From Acetobacterium paludosum (GTDB lineage Bacteria > Bacillota > Clostridia > Eubacteriales > Eubacteriaceae), in the NCBI RefSeq assembly GCF_008086595.1, contig NZ_RXYA01000001.1, positions 186,001-250,000 of the forward strand: 64,000 nt of DNA. The letters are read 5' to 3'. The notes under the pieces are model-generated. The model did not search any database and was not told the DNA's origin. It saw only the letters and a program-made list of their open reading frames with translations. A program made the position numbers and the translations under genes. Each line of letters begins with the position of its first letter. Within the stretch, counting starts at the first letter, position 1. Below, piece by piece: positions 39,500 to 47,889 of this stretch.

Positions 39500-40303
39500 A
39501 TGATATTTATCGGAGAAAAAATAAATGGCACCAGAAAAGCCATCCAGGAGGCCATCATCAACCGGGATGTTGACTTCATTAAAAAAACGGCTCTTGAACA
39601 GGATCAGGCAGGTGCGAATTATCTGGATATCAATGCTGGCACCGATCCATCACGGGAGAAAGAGGATATGCTGTGGTTGCTTGAGGTGGTGCAGTCTGTT
39701 ACCGATATGCCTATCTGCATTGACAGTTCAACACCTGAAGTCATAAAAGAAGCGATTCGTGCGGTAAAGGCAACACCCATGATCAATTCAATTAACGGAG
39801 ATCCGGAACGATTGAAAAGTTTTATTCCATTCATAAAGGAAAGAGACTGCAATGTGATTGCACTAGCAATGGATGAGTCACAATCCGGAATGCCGAAAAC
39901 AGTGGATGAGCGAATGACGGTATTGAAACGGATTTTTCAAGCGACAAGAAATGCCGGGATCGCAGACAGTAAAGTTTTTATTGATCCATTAATCATGGCG
40001 GTTGCCACGGATCAAACAGCCGGACTGATCGCTTTTGAATCGATCCGGAGCATTCGTAAAAATTATCCGGAAGCCCATATTACCGGTGGATTAAGCAATA
40101 TTTCGTTTGGCTTGCCAAACAGAGCATTAGTCAATCGAACGTTTTTAACCCTGGCTGTTGAGGCCGGCATGGATTCAGCTGTTGTTAATCCCGAGAATGT
40201 ACCTCTGATAGAATCTCTAAAAGCCACAGAAATGCTTCTTGGCAGAGATCGGTTTTGCCGGAAATATACGGTTGCTGCAAAAATAGATTTTACAAAGAAG
40301 TGA
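39500..40303 (+). CDS. methyltetrahydrofolate:corrinoid methyltransferase (MeTr-like)
   Basis: 267-aa TIM-barrel protein of the pterin-binding family: FIGEKINGTRKAIQEAI, LDINAGTDPSREKEDMLWLL, ICIDSSTPEVIKEAI, INSINGDPERL and TGGLSNISFGLPNR are all signatures of AcsE/MtgA/MtvA-type enzymes. It transfers the methyl group from the corrinoid protein to tetrahydrofolate, giving methyl-THF for the Wood-Ljungdahl pathway. Last gene of the clear operon. Confidence 0.9.
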   Translation: MIFIGEKINGTRKAIQEAIINRDVDFIKKTALEQDQAGANYLDINAGTDPSREKEDMLWLLEVVQSVTDMPICIDSSTPEVIKEAIRAVKATPMINSINGDPERLKSFIPFIKERDCNVIALAMDESQSGMPKTVDERMTVLKRIFQATRNAGIADSKVFIDPLIMAVATDQTAGLIAFESIRSIRKNYPEAHITGGLSNISFGLPNRALVNRTFLTLAVEAGMDSAVVNPENVPLIESLKATEMLLGRDRFCRKYTVAAKIDFTKK

Positions 40304-40313
40304 TTCTGCATTG

Positions 40314-40363
40314 ACTAGAATAGCCCTTTTCTTGACAAATGTCAGGTTGAGGGCTATGTCTAG
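40314..40363 (+). terminator. hairpin after methyltransferase operon
   Basis: ATAGCCCT (40320-40327) pairs with AGGGCTAT (40350-40357), flanked by CTAGA/TCTAG-like arms; an inner TGACA/TGTCA helix is possible. No T-tract, so DUF2284 may be transcribed through it at reduced level. Confidence 0.5.
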
Positions 40364-40417
40364 ATCAGAAATTCAGGCAGAATCAATCGAAAAATGATTA
40401 ATCGGGGGAGCAGATAA

Positions 40418-40945
40418 ATGAAAGAATTACTTGAATCAGGTGAATTTTCTGAAATAATGGATATTGATGTCGATTTGATTCAGATCACCCAGGAAATCAG
40501 AGATCGCTGTGCCGATAATTATTGCGGTTTCTATGGTAAAAACCATATGTGTCCTCCTGCAGTGGGAGGCTTGCAAGAATATCGTAAAATAATACGAAAA
40601 TATAAAAAGGGCTTGCTTTTCTCAAAAGTATATGCGTTAAAAAACAAATATGATTATCAGCGGATGGTTGAGTCAGGAGTTGAATTTCGAAATGAAATTC
40701 AAAAAATCAGAAATGAAATAAAATCAAAAAAAATAGATTGTCTCTTTTTTTCAGCCGGAACCTGTTCTCTTTGTCAAAAGTGTGCAATTCTAACAGATGA
40801 ACCCTGTCGATTCCCAGATGATGCAATCCCTTCCCTAGAGGCGGCAGGAATCGATGTGGTTCGATTAAGTCGTGATTATGGAATGACCTATAATAGCGGA
40901 GATAATAACGTGACTTACTTTGGTTTGCTTATCTATAACAATTAA
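40418..40945 (+). CDS. DUF2284 metal-binding protein
   Basis: 175 aa. Cysteine motifs: CADNYCGFYGKNHMCPP near the N-terminus and CSLCQKCAILTDEPC in the middle, consistent with iron-sulfur or zinc binding. DUF2284 proteins are often encoded beside corrinoid methyltransferases. GGGGGAG precedes the ATG. It is likely a helper of the preceding operon; activity unknown. A classical RamA-type activating protein for the corrinoid is absent from this window. Confidence 0.85.
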   Translation: MKELLESGEFSEIMDIDVDLIQITQEIRDRCADNYCGFYGKNHMCPPAVGGLQEYRKIIRKYKKGLLFSKVYALKNKYDYQRMVESGVEFRNEIQKIRNEIKSKKIDCLFFSAGTCSLCQKCAILTDEPCRFPDDAIPSLEAAGIDVVRLSRDYGMTYNSGDNNVTYFGLLIYNN

Positions 40946-41077
40946 AGAATAGGATAAGAGCATTGAGAAGGAAAAACTAAAACATTAGTGTGGTTGCAGT
41001 GTTACAATGAAGTTGTAACACGCTGACCGAATAGATATAATATCTAAAAGGAAATATTATTGAAACTAGAAATTAGT
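40946..41077. other. interval with no recognised gene
   Basis: AT-rich intergenic DNA between DUF2284 and the hairpin repeat at 41078. GTGTTACAATGAAGTTGTAACAC (around 41000-41025) contains a short inverted repeat (GTGTTACA/TGTAACAC) that may terminate the upstream operon. Confidence 0.4.
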
Positions 41078-41137
41078 AAGTGGTTATGATAACCGTCTCA
41101 TTTTGGGGCAATCATAACCACTTGTTTTTATTTTTTG
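41078..41137 (+). repeat. intergenic hairpin repeat, copy B
   Basis: AAGTGGTTATGAT (41078-41090) pairs with ATCATAACCACTT (41111-41123), with an inner GTCTC/GGGGC helix and a T-rich tail. About 50 bp downstream also match copy A. The 68-aa ORF through it is spurious. Confidence 0.8.
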
Positions 41138-41191
41138 CGGAAAATATTATGAAAAAAATGATAAACAAACGAAAAAAAATCAACAATTTAG

Positions 41192-41236
41192 TTGACTTGT
41201 CAATCAAAGCGGACTATAATTTAGTTGACAAGTCAA
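41192..41236 (+). promoter_or_regulatory. marR promoter with two palindromic operators
   Basis: TTGACT (41192-41197), 17 bp, TATAAT (41215-41220). TTGACTTGTCAA (41192-41203) covers the -35 box and TTGACAAGTCAA (41225-41236) the start region, both preceded by ATTTAG and 33 bp apart. This is the usual layout of a MarR autorepressor. Confidence 0.85.
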
Positions 41237-41298
41237 TTGAGAACCCATTCAATTTCAACGGATGTAACAAAAAATTAGAAATTTAGGGAGGATCCATT

Positions 41299-41736
41299 TT
41301 GCAACAAGAAGAAATTATGCATTTGCTTAAGCTGAATAATAAGATTTTTAGAACCACACAAGTGTATTTGGATAAGGTTCTGAAGAAATATGAATTAAGC
41401 AGTGGTTCGTACCCGTATTTACTCATGTTAAAGCACCAGGACGGCATCAATCAAAATAAGATCAGTGAAAAATTGGGTTATGATAAGGCAATGACAACGC
41501 GAACCGTCACAAAACTGATCAAACTTGGTTATTTGGAAAGAAATAAAGATGAGACCGATCATCGCGCCAATAATATTTATTTAACTGAAAAAGCCAATGT
41601 TGTCATTGAAAATATTCTGGATGAAATTCATCAATTGGTTCAATTGATGACAAAAGGGATGAATGATGAAGAGAAGATCAACACCGTCAAATCGTTACAA
41701 AAGCTTCTAACTAATATGAGAGAACTCAACATATAA
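41299..41736 (+). CDS. MarR-family transcriptional regulator
   Basis: 145-aa winged-helix protein: QDGINQNKISEKLGYDKAMTTRTVTKLIKLGYLERNKDETDHRANNIYLTEKA contains the recognition helix and the DxRxxxxxLT wing. TTG start at 41299 behind GGGAGG; an ATG at codon 7 is the alternative. Two palindromic operators sit in its promoter, so it likely represses itself and the downstream exporter until a ligand binds. Confidence 0.92.
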   Translation: MQQEEIMHLLKLNNKIFRTTQVYLDKVLKKYELSSGSYPYLLMLKHQDGINQNKISEKLGYDKAMTTRTVTKLIKLGYLERNKDETDHRANNIYLTEKANVVIENILDEIHQLVQLMTKGMNDEEKINTVKSLQKLLTNMRELNI

Positions 41737-41766
41737 GACATTGTCAATTAAAAACAAGGAGAAAAA

Positions 41767-43221
41767 ATGGATCAGGAAATTAGTAATTACAAAAACAGGT
41801 GGCTTATTTTATTTGTCGTCGTGATGGTTACGTTTATGGCTACACTCGATAGCAGCATCGTAAATGTCGCATTACCAGACATGTCAAAAGTTTTAGATGT
41901 CACATCATCGGGTATTCAATTGGTCGTAACCAGTTATTTAATTGCCATTGCAGCGACAATTTTGGTATTTGGAAGGTTGGGGGATATTCTGGGCAAGGTG
42001 CGCGTTTTCAAGTTTGGGCTCGTCCTATTCACATTGGGGTCTTTATTTTGTGGTATCACCAGTTCACTTCCCATTCTGGTTTTAGCCAGAACCATACAAG
42101 CAATCGGCGCCTCCGGCTGCATGGCGAATAATCAGGGAATTATCACAGCCGTATTCCCCGCAAATGAAAGAGGAAAAGCCCTTGGAACAACCGGTACGTT
42201 TGTGGCGTTAGGTGCTTTAATCGGCCCGCCGTTGGGAGGATTCATCGTCGATGCTTTTAGTTGGGAATACATCTTTTTAATCAATGTTCCAGTCGGTATC
42301 GTCATGTTTTTTTTAGCGCTTAAGTTACTTCCAAAAAGCAACCGAACGGCTGCTGGAAAATTGGACATTGCGGGAGCGCTACTGTTTATGCTTGCCATCG
42401 TTCCTTTGTTTGCCGCCATTGGTAAAGGACAGGAAATTGGATTCAATCAGCCGATGATTTTATTTGGTTTTATAATTTCTATTATTGCCTTTATTGCCTT
42501 TGTTTTAGTGGAAAAGAAGAAGGCTGAACCGTTGCTGGACCTGGAAATTTTTAAGAATAAATTATTTTCATTGAGTCTGTTTTGTGGATTTTTATCTTTT
42601 GTCGCCATCTTTTGTACCAATATTATCCAGCCGTTCTATTTACAGGATGTGTTGGTATATTCACCCTCTTTTGCTGGGCTAATCCTAATGATATCGCCAA
42701 TTGTTTTGGCGGTGGTGGCGCCATTCAGCGGCCATTTATCTGATAAAAATGGGTCGGAAATTTTGACGTTTGCTGGATTGTTGATCACAAGTCTGGCTTT
42801 GCTGTTCATGTCAACATTAAATGAGCATTCTTCCCTGTCAATCATTGTGATTTATATCGCAGTTTTATCGGTTGGAAATGGCTTGTTTCAATCACCCAAT
42901 AATTCGCTGATCATGTCTACGGTGCCAAAGGATAAACTGGGGATTGCCGGGAGCACCAATGCGTTGATACGAAATCTGGGAATGATCTGCGGTATCGCCC
43001 TGTCTACCACCTTGTTGTACAACCGAATGAGTGATAAGATTGGCTATTCGGTAACGGATTTCGTTGTCGGTAGAAACGATGCTTTTGTATACGGCATGAG
43101 CATTGTTTATATTGTTGCCGCTGTTATTTGTATGATTGGTGCCGTTTTAACGGCCTACAGATTATTTAACAAAAAAGACCGCTTGGAAGATGCCAGTGTG
43201 ATTAAAGAATATAAAAAGTAA
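41767..43221 (+). CDS. MFS drug exporter, DHA2 family (14 TM)
   Basis: 484 aa with the DHA2 signature ATLDSSIVNVALPDMSK in TM1, motif A GRLGDILGKVRVFKFG, and motif C-like GPPLGGFIVDAFSWEYIFLINVPVG. Fourteen hydrophobic segments can be counted. It is a proton-linked exporter of drugs or other amphiphiles. Lies 30 bp after marR, so is under its control; the LRR gene follows by 22 bp. Confidence 0.92.
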   Translation: MDQEISNYKNRWLILFVVVMVTFMATLDSSIVNVALPDMSKVLDVTSSGIQLVVTSYLIAIAATILVFGRLGDILGKVRVFKFGLVLFTLGSLFCGITSSLPILVLARTIQAIGASGCMANNQGIITAVFPANERGKALGTTGTFVALGALIGPPLGGFIVDAFSWEYIFLINVPVGIVMFFLALKLLPKSNRTAAGKLDIAGALLFMLAIVPLFAAIGKGQEIGFNQPMILFGFIISIIAFIAFVLVEKKKAEPLLDLEIFKNKLFSLSLFCGFLSFVAIFCTNIIQPFYLQDVLVYSPSFAGLILMISPIVLAVVAPFSGHLSDKNGSEILTFAGLLITSLALLFMSTLNEHSSLSIIVIYIAVLSVGNGLFQSPNNSLIMSTVPKDKLGIAGSTNALIRNLGMICGIALSTTLLYNRMSDKIGYSVTDFVVGRNDAFVYGMSIVYIVAAVICMIGAVLTAYRLFNKKDRLEDASVIKEYKK

Positions 43222-43243
43222 CGTTAGAAAAGGAGAATAAGAG

Positions 43244-43744
43244 ATGTACGAATATTATTATAAAACCCAAGATTTTGGTATGTGCCTGATGAGTTGTGAA
43301 GGGGAGGGCGAGGAAGCCATTATTCCAACGGATAGAGACATTCTGATTGTTGCGGATGATCTGTTTAAAGGACATAAAGAATTGGTGCGGGTGGAATTTC
43401 CGGATTCAATCATTGAAATCGGCGGATTCTTATTTGATGGGTGTGAAAACCTGAAGGAAGTGAAACTGCCTGCGAACCTTAAAGATTTTTGGCAATATGC
43501 GATGACCCGTTGTGGCATCGAGGAAATTGAAATTCCGGGAAGTGTAGAACGGATCGCTTCCTTCACCTTTAATCAATGTAATCAGCTGACTGAGGTCAGG
43601 ATTAATGAAGGCACCAGGAAAATCCTGCCTTGGGCATTTAAAGACTGTGCTAATTTAACAGACGTATATTTGCCGTCAACGATTAAAGAAATCAGTGATA
43701 AAGCGTTTGAAGGCTGCCCGAATGTAGTGCTTCATCGAAAATAA
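43244..43744 (+). CDS. BspA-type leucine-rich-repeat protein
   Basis: 166 aa with 23-residue LRR_5 repeats: LVRVEFPDSIIEIGGFLFDGCENLKEVKLP, IEEIEIPGSVERIASFTFNQCNQLTEVRI, LTDVYLPSTIKEISDKAFEGCPN. No signal peptide or anchor is seen, so it is probably cytoplasmic, unlike secreted BspA proteins. GGAG before the ATG. It is the last gene of the marR-MFS unit. Function unknown. Confidence 0.85.
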   Translation: MYEYYYKTQDFGMCLMSCEGEGEEAIIPTDRDILIVADDLFKGHKELVRVEFPDSIIEIGGFLFDGCENLKEVKLPANLKDFWQYAMTRCGIEEIEIPGSVERIASFTFNQCNQLTEVRINEGTRKILPWAFKDCANLTDVYLPSTIKEISDKAFEGCPNVVLHRK

Positions 43745-43752
43745 ATGAGATT

Positions 43753-43806
43753 AAGTGGTTATGAGATAAGTCTGGTTCAAGGACAGTCATAGCCACTTAT
43801 TTTTTG
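43753..43806 (+). repeat. intergenic hairpin repeat, copy C
   Basis: AAGTGGTTATGA (43753-43764) pairs with TCATAGCCACTT (43787-43798, G-U pairs), with an inner GTCT/GGAC helix, then TATTTTTTGAG. Acts as a probable terminator for the LRR gene. Confidence 0.75.
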
Positions 43807-43869
43807 AGCGGAGGGGAACGCAAAGTTGAAGAAATAAAGAAAATGGAACAGCAAAAATGACTTTGCTCT

Positions 43870-44853
43870 TTATGCTAAACGACCGTATTGCTGTGTTTGC
43901 GGAATTTTCCAAACCTTAAGTTCTGAAGCATCTAAATCTTCATCAAAAAGACATGCCCGGGTTATTTGGTTATTATCGTAGGTTTTCACGTAATAAGTAC
44001 CGGTGTTGCAAACCATACAGGCGGTGTATTGAGTATAATCAACACCCTCATCGGTGATGACGCTTCCTTTTGGAATATCAACTGATGCTAAAATATGAAA
44101 GGCTGCTTTAACGCCTTCATCTTCATTATCTAATTTATTGATGGCCTCTTTTCCAAAAAGTACGCGCATAAATCGTGATGGCGGCGTATAATCACCAGGT
44201 AAACCAATTGCCCTTGCACCATTGCCAAATGGTGAAAAGGTGAGACCATTTAATTTTAGTGGTTCTATTTTACAGGGATTAATGCCAATGTAATTGCGAA
44301 TATTGGTCAAATGCCAATTAAAATCAGGACTATTGGACATTACCCCAAGAGGATTATCGTGAATGACGAGGCCACTCTTCATGGGCTCAATGACAATGGT
44401 ATTGCCGTTTTTGTCGGTTACAATCCAGTGAAGCGGGGTAACAATTCCAAAAAGTGTAGCTGGCGTATTGACAACATTTAATTGGGAAATAGCTTCTTTA
44501 ACTTCATCGATGGTTGAAAAATTAGATAAAAGCCATCCCACGACCTCATAGGATGCAAGGTTGGTTTTATCAGATATAATCCCTTCACTATACTCGGCAT
44601 AGCCGGGAAAATACAACGTGGCACAGGCGAGTCCCACTTCATTCACTCCATCAGTAAAAGTGCAAGTTTCCTGTTGCTGGCCAATGCCCATTAAGGCGTA
44701 TTTTGCTGGCCGTTCAGGCCCATCCATTTCAAAGAAAAGGGGATATTTCCGGGGTATGAAAATAAGCTCCGGTTCAAGAATAAAAGCGAAATCCATCGTT
44801 CTGGCGAGCAGGTTTAATCGATCAGTGGTCTTTAATGTTATACTTGTACACAC
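43870..44853 (-). CDS. linear amide C-N hydrolase, choloylglycine hydrolase family
   Basis: N-terminal nucleophile hydrolase related to bile-salt hydrolase and penicillin V acylase. Cys2 (MCTSITLKT) becomes the nucleophile after Met removal; LARTMDFAF carries the conserved Arg and Asp, and NSPDFNWHL and NGARAIGLPGDYTPPSRF hold other active-site residues. 327 aa, no signal peptide. The natural substrate may be an N-acyl amide such as an acyl-homoserine lactone or bile salt; not decidable here. Confidence 0.88.
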   Translation of the reverse strand: MCTSITLKTTDRLNLLARTMDFAFILEPELIFIPRKYPLFFEMDGPERPAKYALMGIGQQQETCTFTDGVNEVGLACATLYFPGYAEYSEGIISDKTNLASYEVVGWLLSNFSTIDEVKEAISQLNVVNTPATLFGIVTPLHWIVTDKNGNTIVIEPMKSGLVIHDNPLGVMSNSPDFNWHLTNIRNYIGINPCKIEPLKLNGLTFSPFGNGARAIGLPGDYTPPSRFMRVLFGKEAINKLDNEDEGVKAAFHILASVDIPKGSVITDEGVDYTQYTACMVCNTGTYYVKTYDNNQITRACLFDEDLDASELKVWKIPQTQQYGRLA

Positions 44854-44947
44854 AGTTGCTACCTTCTTTCTTCATTTGCCTAATTATATATGATTAGGCT
44901 CCAATAGTAAACAATTGGTTTTATTCGGGTTGTGTTTTATGAAACAT

Positions 44948-44968
44948 TAAAAAAAGCCCGCAGGCTTT
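44948..44968 (-). terminator. intrinsic terminator of ABC operon
   Basis: On the minus strand AAAGCC-TGCG-GGCTTT followed by T residues (44948-44968 on the plus strand). Confidence 0.8.
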
Positions 44969-45014
44969 AGGCAGCAGCTCCGACAAAAGGCAGTTGCTTT
45001 GAATTGATGACCGG

Positions 45015-45800
45015 TTAATTTTTGATACCCGTTTTTCTAACGAGAAGCCAGGTTAAACTACGCATGATGATGCTGATTATTAAAAGTGAAATCATGGCGA
45101 TGTAAGGGTTCTGGGCAGAAACGCCCATGATGGCATATAAAAACCTGAGCAGCACTTCGGAAATCAGAACACTGAAAATCCCCAATTTATATAACAGCTC
45201 ATCAATGAGGGGGAAAGCAACGAAAGCCAGAATATAAAAACCGACGATATAAGCTATTTTTTGTTTCTTATTCATGCGATAAAATGCCACGGTGATAAAA
45301 TAGCCGATTGATAAGAAAGCAGCAAATAAAAAGATGTAAAATAAAAAAATTTCTAGATATAGCATTAATCCATTTGGATGTCCCGCATAGCGCAATCCGT
45401 AAAGTTCTTCCAGCAAGCTTGAGTATTGAATCGTCGCTGAAAAAAGGGCCATTGATTTTCCGATGAACAAAATAATTTGATTAAGCAGGGACATGCCCAC
45501 AGCGAGGGTTAGGTCAACGGCTATCCGATTAACAAATAGGGATTTTCTGGATATTCCATTTTGCAGAGACATTTGAAAGTTCTCTTTAAAAGCGTTCAGG
45601 CCGCAAACAAAAAGAAAAATGGTAGGAGCCAGATCGATGCCGCTAAGCTGAATTGAAAAGTTGCTTTGATTTGGAATTAAAACAGAGACAATGTTAATTG
45701 TAAATACAACGGCAAGAATGGCAATAATAACAAGATAAAAAACGATAATCGATTTTTTGTGTTCCGCTAATTGAAATTTGTAAATTGCGCTTAATTTCAT
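45015..45800 (-). CDS. ABC transporter permease (six TM)
   Basis: 261 aa, six hydrophobic segments including IIVFYLVIIAILAVVF and a C-terminal ISLLIISIIMRSLTWLLVRK. The start at ATG 45800 (MKLSAIYKFQ) follows GAGGAG; an in-frame start at 45848 overlaps the ATPase gene. It pairs with the ATPase 4 bp upstream. Resembles permeases of YtrC/YtrD-type or bacitracin-like exporters; substrate unknown. Confidence 0.83.
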   Translation of the reverse strand: MKLSAIYKFQLAEHKKSIIVFYLVIIAILAVVFTINIVSVLIPNQSNFSIQLSGIDLAPTIFLFVCGLNAFKENFQMSLQNGISRKSLFVNRIAVDLTLAVGMSLLNQIILFIGKSMALFSATIQYSSLLEELYGLRYAGHPNGLMLYLEIFLFYIFLFAAFLSIGYFITVAFYRMNKKQKIAYIVGFYILAFVAFPLIDELLYKLGIFSVLISEVLLRFLYAIMGVSAQNPYIAMISLLIISIIMRSLTWLLVRKTGIKN

Positions 45801-45804
45801 TTTT

Positions 45805-46659
45805 CTACTCCTCGTTTGTAAGTTTAATAAAGAATTTTTGCAGATCAAGACCGGTCATTTCAATGCCGAGGGGGAGGGTGCTTTTATCAACCGCTCCGAT
45901 GATCGTCGCTGTTTTCAAGCCGCCCAGGGCGTCAATACTGATAACCTCTTTGTCCAAAATAAAATCATCAATTTGTTTTGCCGTTCCCGATACGGAATAG
46001 CCACTTTTGAGCAGGGTTTCGCAGGATTCGTTGATCAGTAAATCACCATTTTTAATAATCATGACATTTTCAAGAATCATCGCGACTTCTTCAATCAAAT
46101 GTGTTGATATAATCGCTGTAAATGGGGAATGGCTGTATTTTTTAATTAATAATTTATAAAACATTTCGCGGTGGTTTGCATCGAGGCCCAAAACAGGTTC
46201 ATCAAACAAAACGTAGGGGGTATTGACGGATAAGGCGATCACAATTTTAAAAATAGACGAAAATCCGGTGGAAAGAGTTTTGACCTTTTTATTGATATCC
46301 AAACCGAACTGCTTGGCTAGTTCCTTCGCATATTCCAAATCAAAGTTTGGGTAAAACATTAGGCTCCATTTAAATACTTCCCGGCAACTCATGCTGTCCG
46401 GGTATAAATTCTTTTCAGACATTAAATAGACCTTCTTTTGCGCCTCATCATTTTCGACACTGGCCAATCCTTCAATCTTAATGTCTCCTTCATCCGGAAA
46501 GAGACGATTTGTGATAATGTTTAACAGTGTCGATTTTCCGGCACCATTTCGGCCCAATAATCCGTAAATTTTATTAGGTTCAAATTTTAGCGATACCTGA
46601 TTTAGTGCCAGCGTATCGCCAAATCTTTTGGTGATATTATTTACTTCAATTCCATTCAT
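45805..46659 (-). CDS. ABC transporter ATP-binding protein
   Basis: 284 aa: Walker A GLLGRNGAGKSTLLNII, signature TLSTGFSSIFKIVIALS (degenerate LSxGxxx), Walker B YVLFDEPVLGLD, and the switch ISTHLIEEVAMI. C-terminal extension of about 70 residues. ATG overlaps the stop of the GntR gene by 4 bp. Likely the YtrB-like motor for the permease. Confidence 0.92.
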   Translation of the reverse strand: MNGIEVNNITKRFGDTLALNQVSLKFEPNKIYGLLGRNGAGKSTLLNIITNRLFPDEGDIKIEGLASVENDEAQKKVYLMSEKNLYPDSMSCREVFKWSLMFYPNFDLEYAKELAKQFGLDINKKVKTLSTGFSSIFKIVIALSVNTPYVLFDEPVLGLDANHREMFYKLLIKKYSHSPFTAIISTHLIEEVAMILENVMIIKNGDLLINESCETLLKSGYSVSGTAKQIDDFILDKEVISIDALGGLKTATIIGAVDKSTLPLGIEMTGLDLQKFFIKLTNEE

Positions 46660-47024
46660 TCTTCATAACCTCTTTCTACCATATCCAGTATTTCGGCAGT
46701 GGTAATTCCTAATTTTTTTGCTTCTTCAATGAGCCGTTTAATATAATGTTCATAAAATAATTCTTTCCGTTTATTCCGCAGTTTCAAAACCGACCCCTGG
46801 GCAACGAACATGCCAATCCCCCGTTTTTTAAAAATGATTCCCTCATCCACCAGGATCGCGATCCCTTTGAGAGCAGTCGCCGGGTTGATTTTATAATTTA
46901 CCGACAATTCAGTTATGGAAGGAATCTGTTCTTCTTCAGCAAATGCACCGGTTAATATAGCATCTTCAATACCTTCGGCAATTTGCATGAAAATCGGGCG
47001 TTCATCTTCAAAATTTATTTGCAA
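46656..47024 (-). CDS. GntR-family regulator, YtrA subfamily
   Basis: 122 aa: FEDERPIFMQIAEGIEDAILTGAFAEEEQIPSITELSVNYKINPATALKGIAILVDEGIIFKKRGIGMFV, the short YtrA form with a minimal C-terminal helical part. YtrA proteins usually repress the ABC genes that follow, as here. The promoter has a matched palindrome at 47054-47071. Confidence 0.92.
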   Translation of the reverse strand: MQINFEDERPIFMQIAEGIEDAILTGAFAEEEQIPSITELSVNYKINPATALKGIAILVDEGIIFKKRGIGMFVAQGSVLKLRNKRKELFYEHYIKRLIEEAKKLGITTAEILDMVERGYEE

Positions 47025-47053
47025 AGAAACACTCCCTTTATGTTTATTTGTTA

Positions 47054-47109
47054 GTTAGTTGACCAACTAACCATAACGCTATTGTAAGGCATTGTCGCTT
47101 CGCTGTCAA
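47054..47109 (-). promoter_or_regulatory. promoter and operator of the GntR/ABC operon
   Basis: On the minus strand TTGACA (47104-47109) and TACAAT (47081-47086), 17 bp apart. Downstream lies GTTAGTTG-GT-CAACTAAC (47054-47071), a perfect 8-bp inverted repeat over the start region. Confidence 0.85.
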
Positions 47110-47270
47110 GACAAAATTATAGATATCACAAAAATTTATAAACGAGATGAGATTAAATAATATAAAAACTGGAGATGTGTTAAAACAAAGAAAAAAGAGA
47201 TGAATTAATAGACAGTCTAAGAGCAACCCTGAATCAGTATACTCAATAAAGCAGTGAAAAAACCGGATAC
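47110..47270. other. interval between ABC operon promoter and ncRNA terminator
   Basis: No gene. AT-rich; the minus-strand 60-codon ORF here has no ribosome site and is rejected. Contains sequence that lies downstream of the ncRNA terminator. Confidence 0.4.
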
Positions 47271-47855
47271 AAAAAACGCTAAAGCCGATTCTACATTTTA
47301 CCTGCAGAACCGGCTTCAGCTTACAATCTCAGATGTCATCCTGTTGGACTCACCCCTTTCGATTTTCATCAAAAATCTTCTTTTTTCTTTTCTAACGTAA
47401 ACTCATCACTTACAGATCAGGAATTATCTTACTTTTTCGATTGGGATTCTTTTCCCAATGTCATTAATTTCAGAGGAACTTGTTCTTTCGTTCAAATATT
47501 TTCCTGGCTGACTTTAATCATCACTTATTTTTGAGACTATGTTTCATTCTTGATTTGTTATTCTTTATTATGGATGCCTTCCCTTTATAAATAATTAAAT
47601 GAGATGTGTTTTCCATAATACCAATACCAATCTTAAACTAATACTCCCAATTCGCGATTGCTTTTTATACTTGTTTTGCAAGTGTTTTGCATATCGGAAG
47701 TTAATGATAGATAAAATCAATTTTATGAAGTGGGTAGTTGATACTCATTCTTTTCCGCTTCTTTTTTTAATCTTATCGGTCAGTTAAGCGTTTGTTTACT
47801 TTTCAATGATCGAAATCATTCAACTTAGAAAAGGATTTAGGTTGATCTTTGATTT
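47271..47855 (-). ncRNA. candidate large non-coding RNA, about 585 nt
   Basis: A minus-strand transcript is bracketed by a near-consensus promoter (47862-47889) and an intrinsic terminator: AAGCCGGTTCT (47306-47316) with AGAATCGGCTTT (47281-47292), then a T6 run (47271-47276). No ORF over about 60 codons lies on this strand. The strand is purine-rich. Hairpins: AATGAT-TTCG-ATCATT near the 5' end (47805-47820), ATTGGGA/TCCCAAT (47440-47459), GATTTT/AAAATC (47361-47377). A GGGGTGAGTCCAACAGG stretch lies before the terminator. The size resembles OLE, ROOL or GOLLD RNA, but I cannot assign a family. Confidence 0.6.
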
Positions 47856-47861
47856 AATTTT

Positions 47862-47889
47862 ATTATAACACCTATTCCACAAAAGTAAA
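47862..47889 (-). promoter_or_regulatory. extended -10 promoter of candidate ncRNA
   Basis: TTTACT (47884-47889), 16 bp, TATAAT (47862-47867) with TGT before it (extended -10). One of the best promoters in the window, yet no ORF follows. Confidence 0.75.

Noticed and set aside
41080-41286. 68-aa plus-strand ORF upstream of marR
   Set aside because: It runs through hairpin repeat B and the marR promoter/operators, has no ribosome site and resembles no protein.
47599-47787. 62-aa plus-strand ORF in the 47-48 kb gap
   Set aside because: No ribosome site, odd composition, and it lies antisense to the candidate ncRNA.
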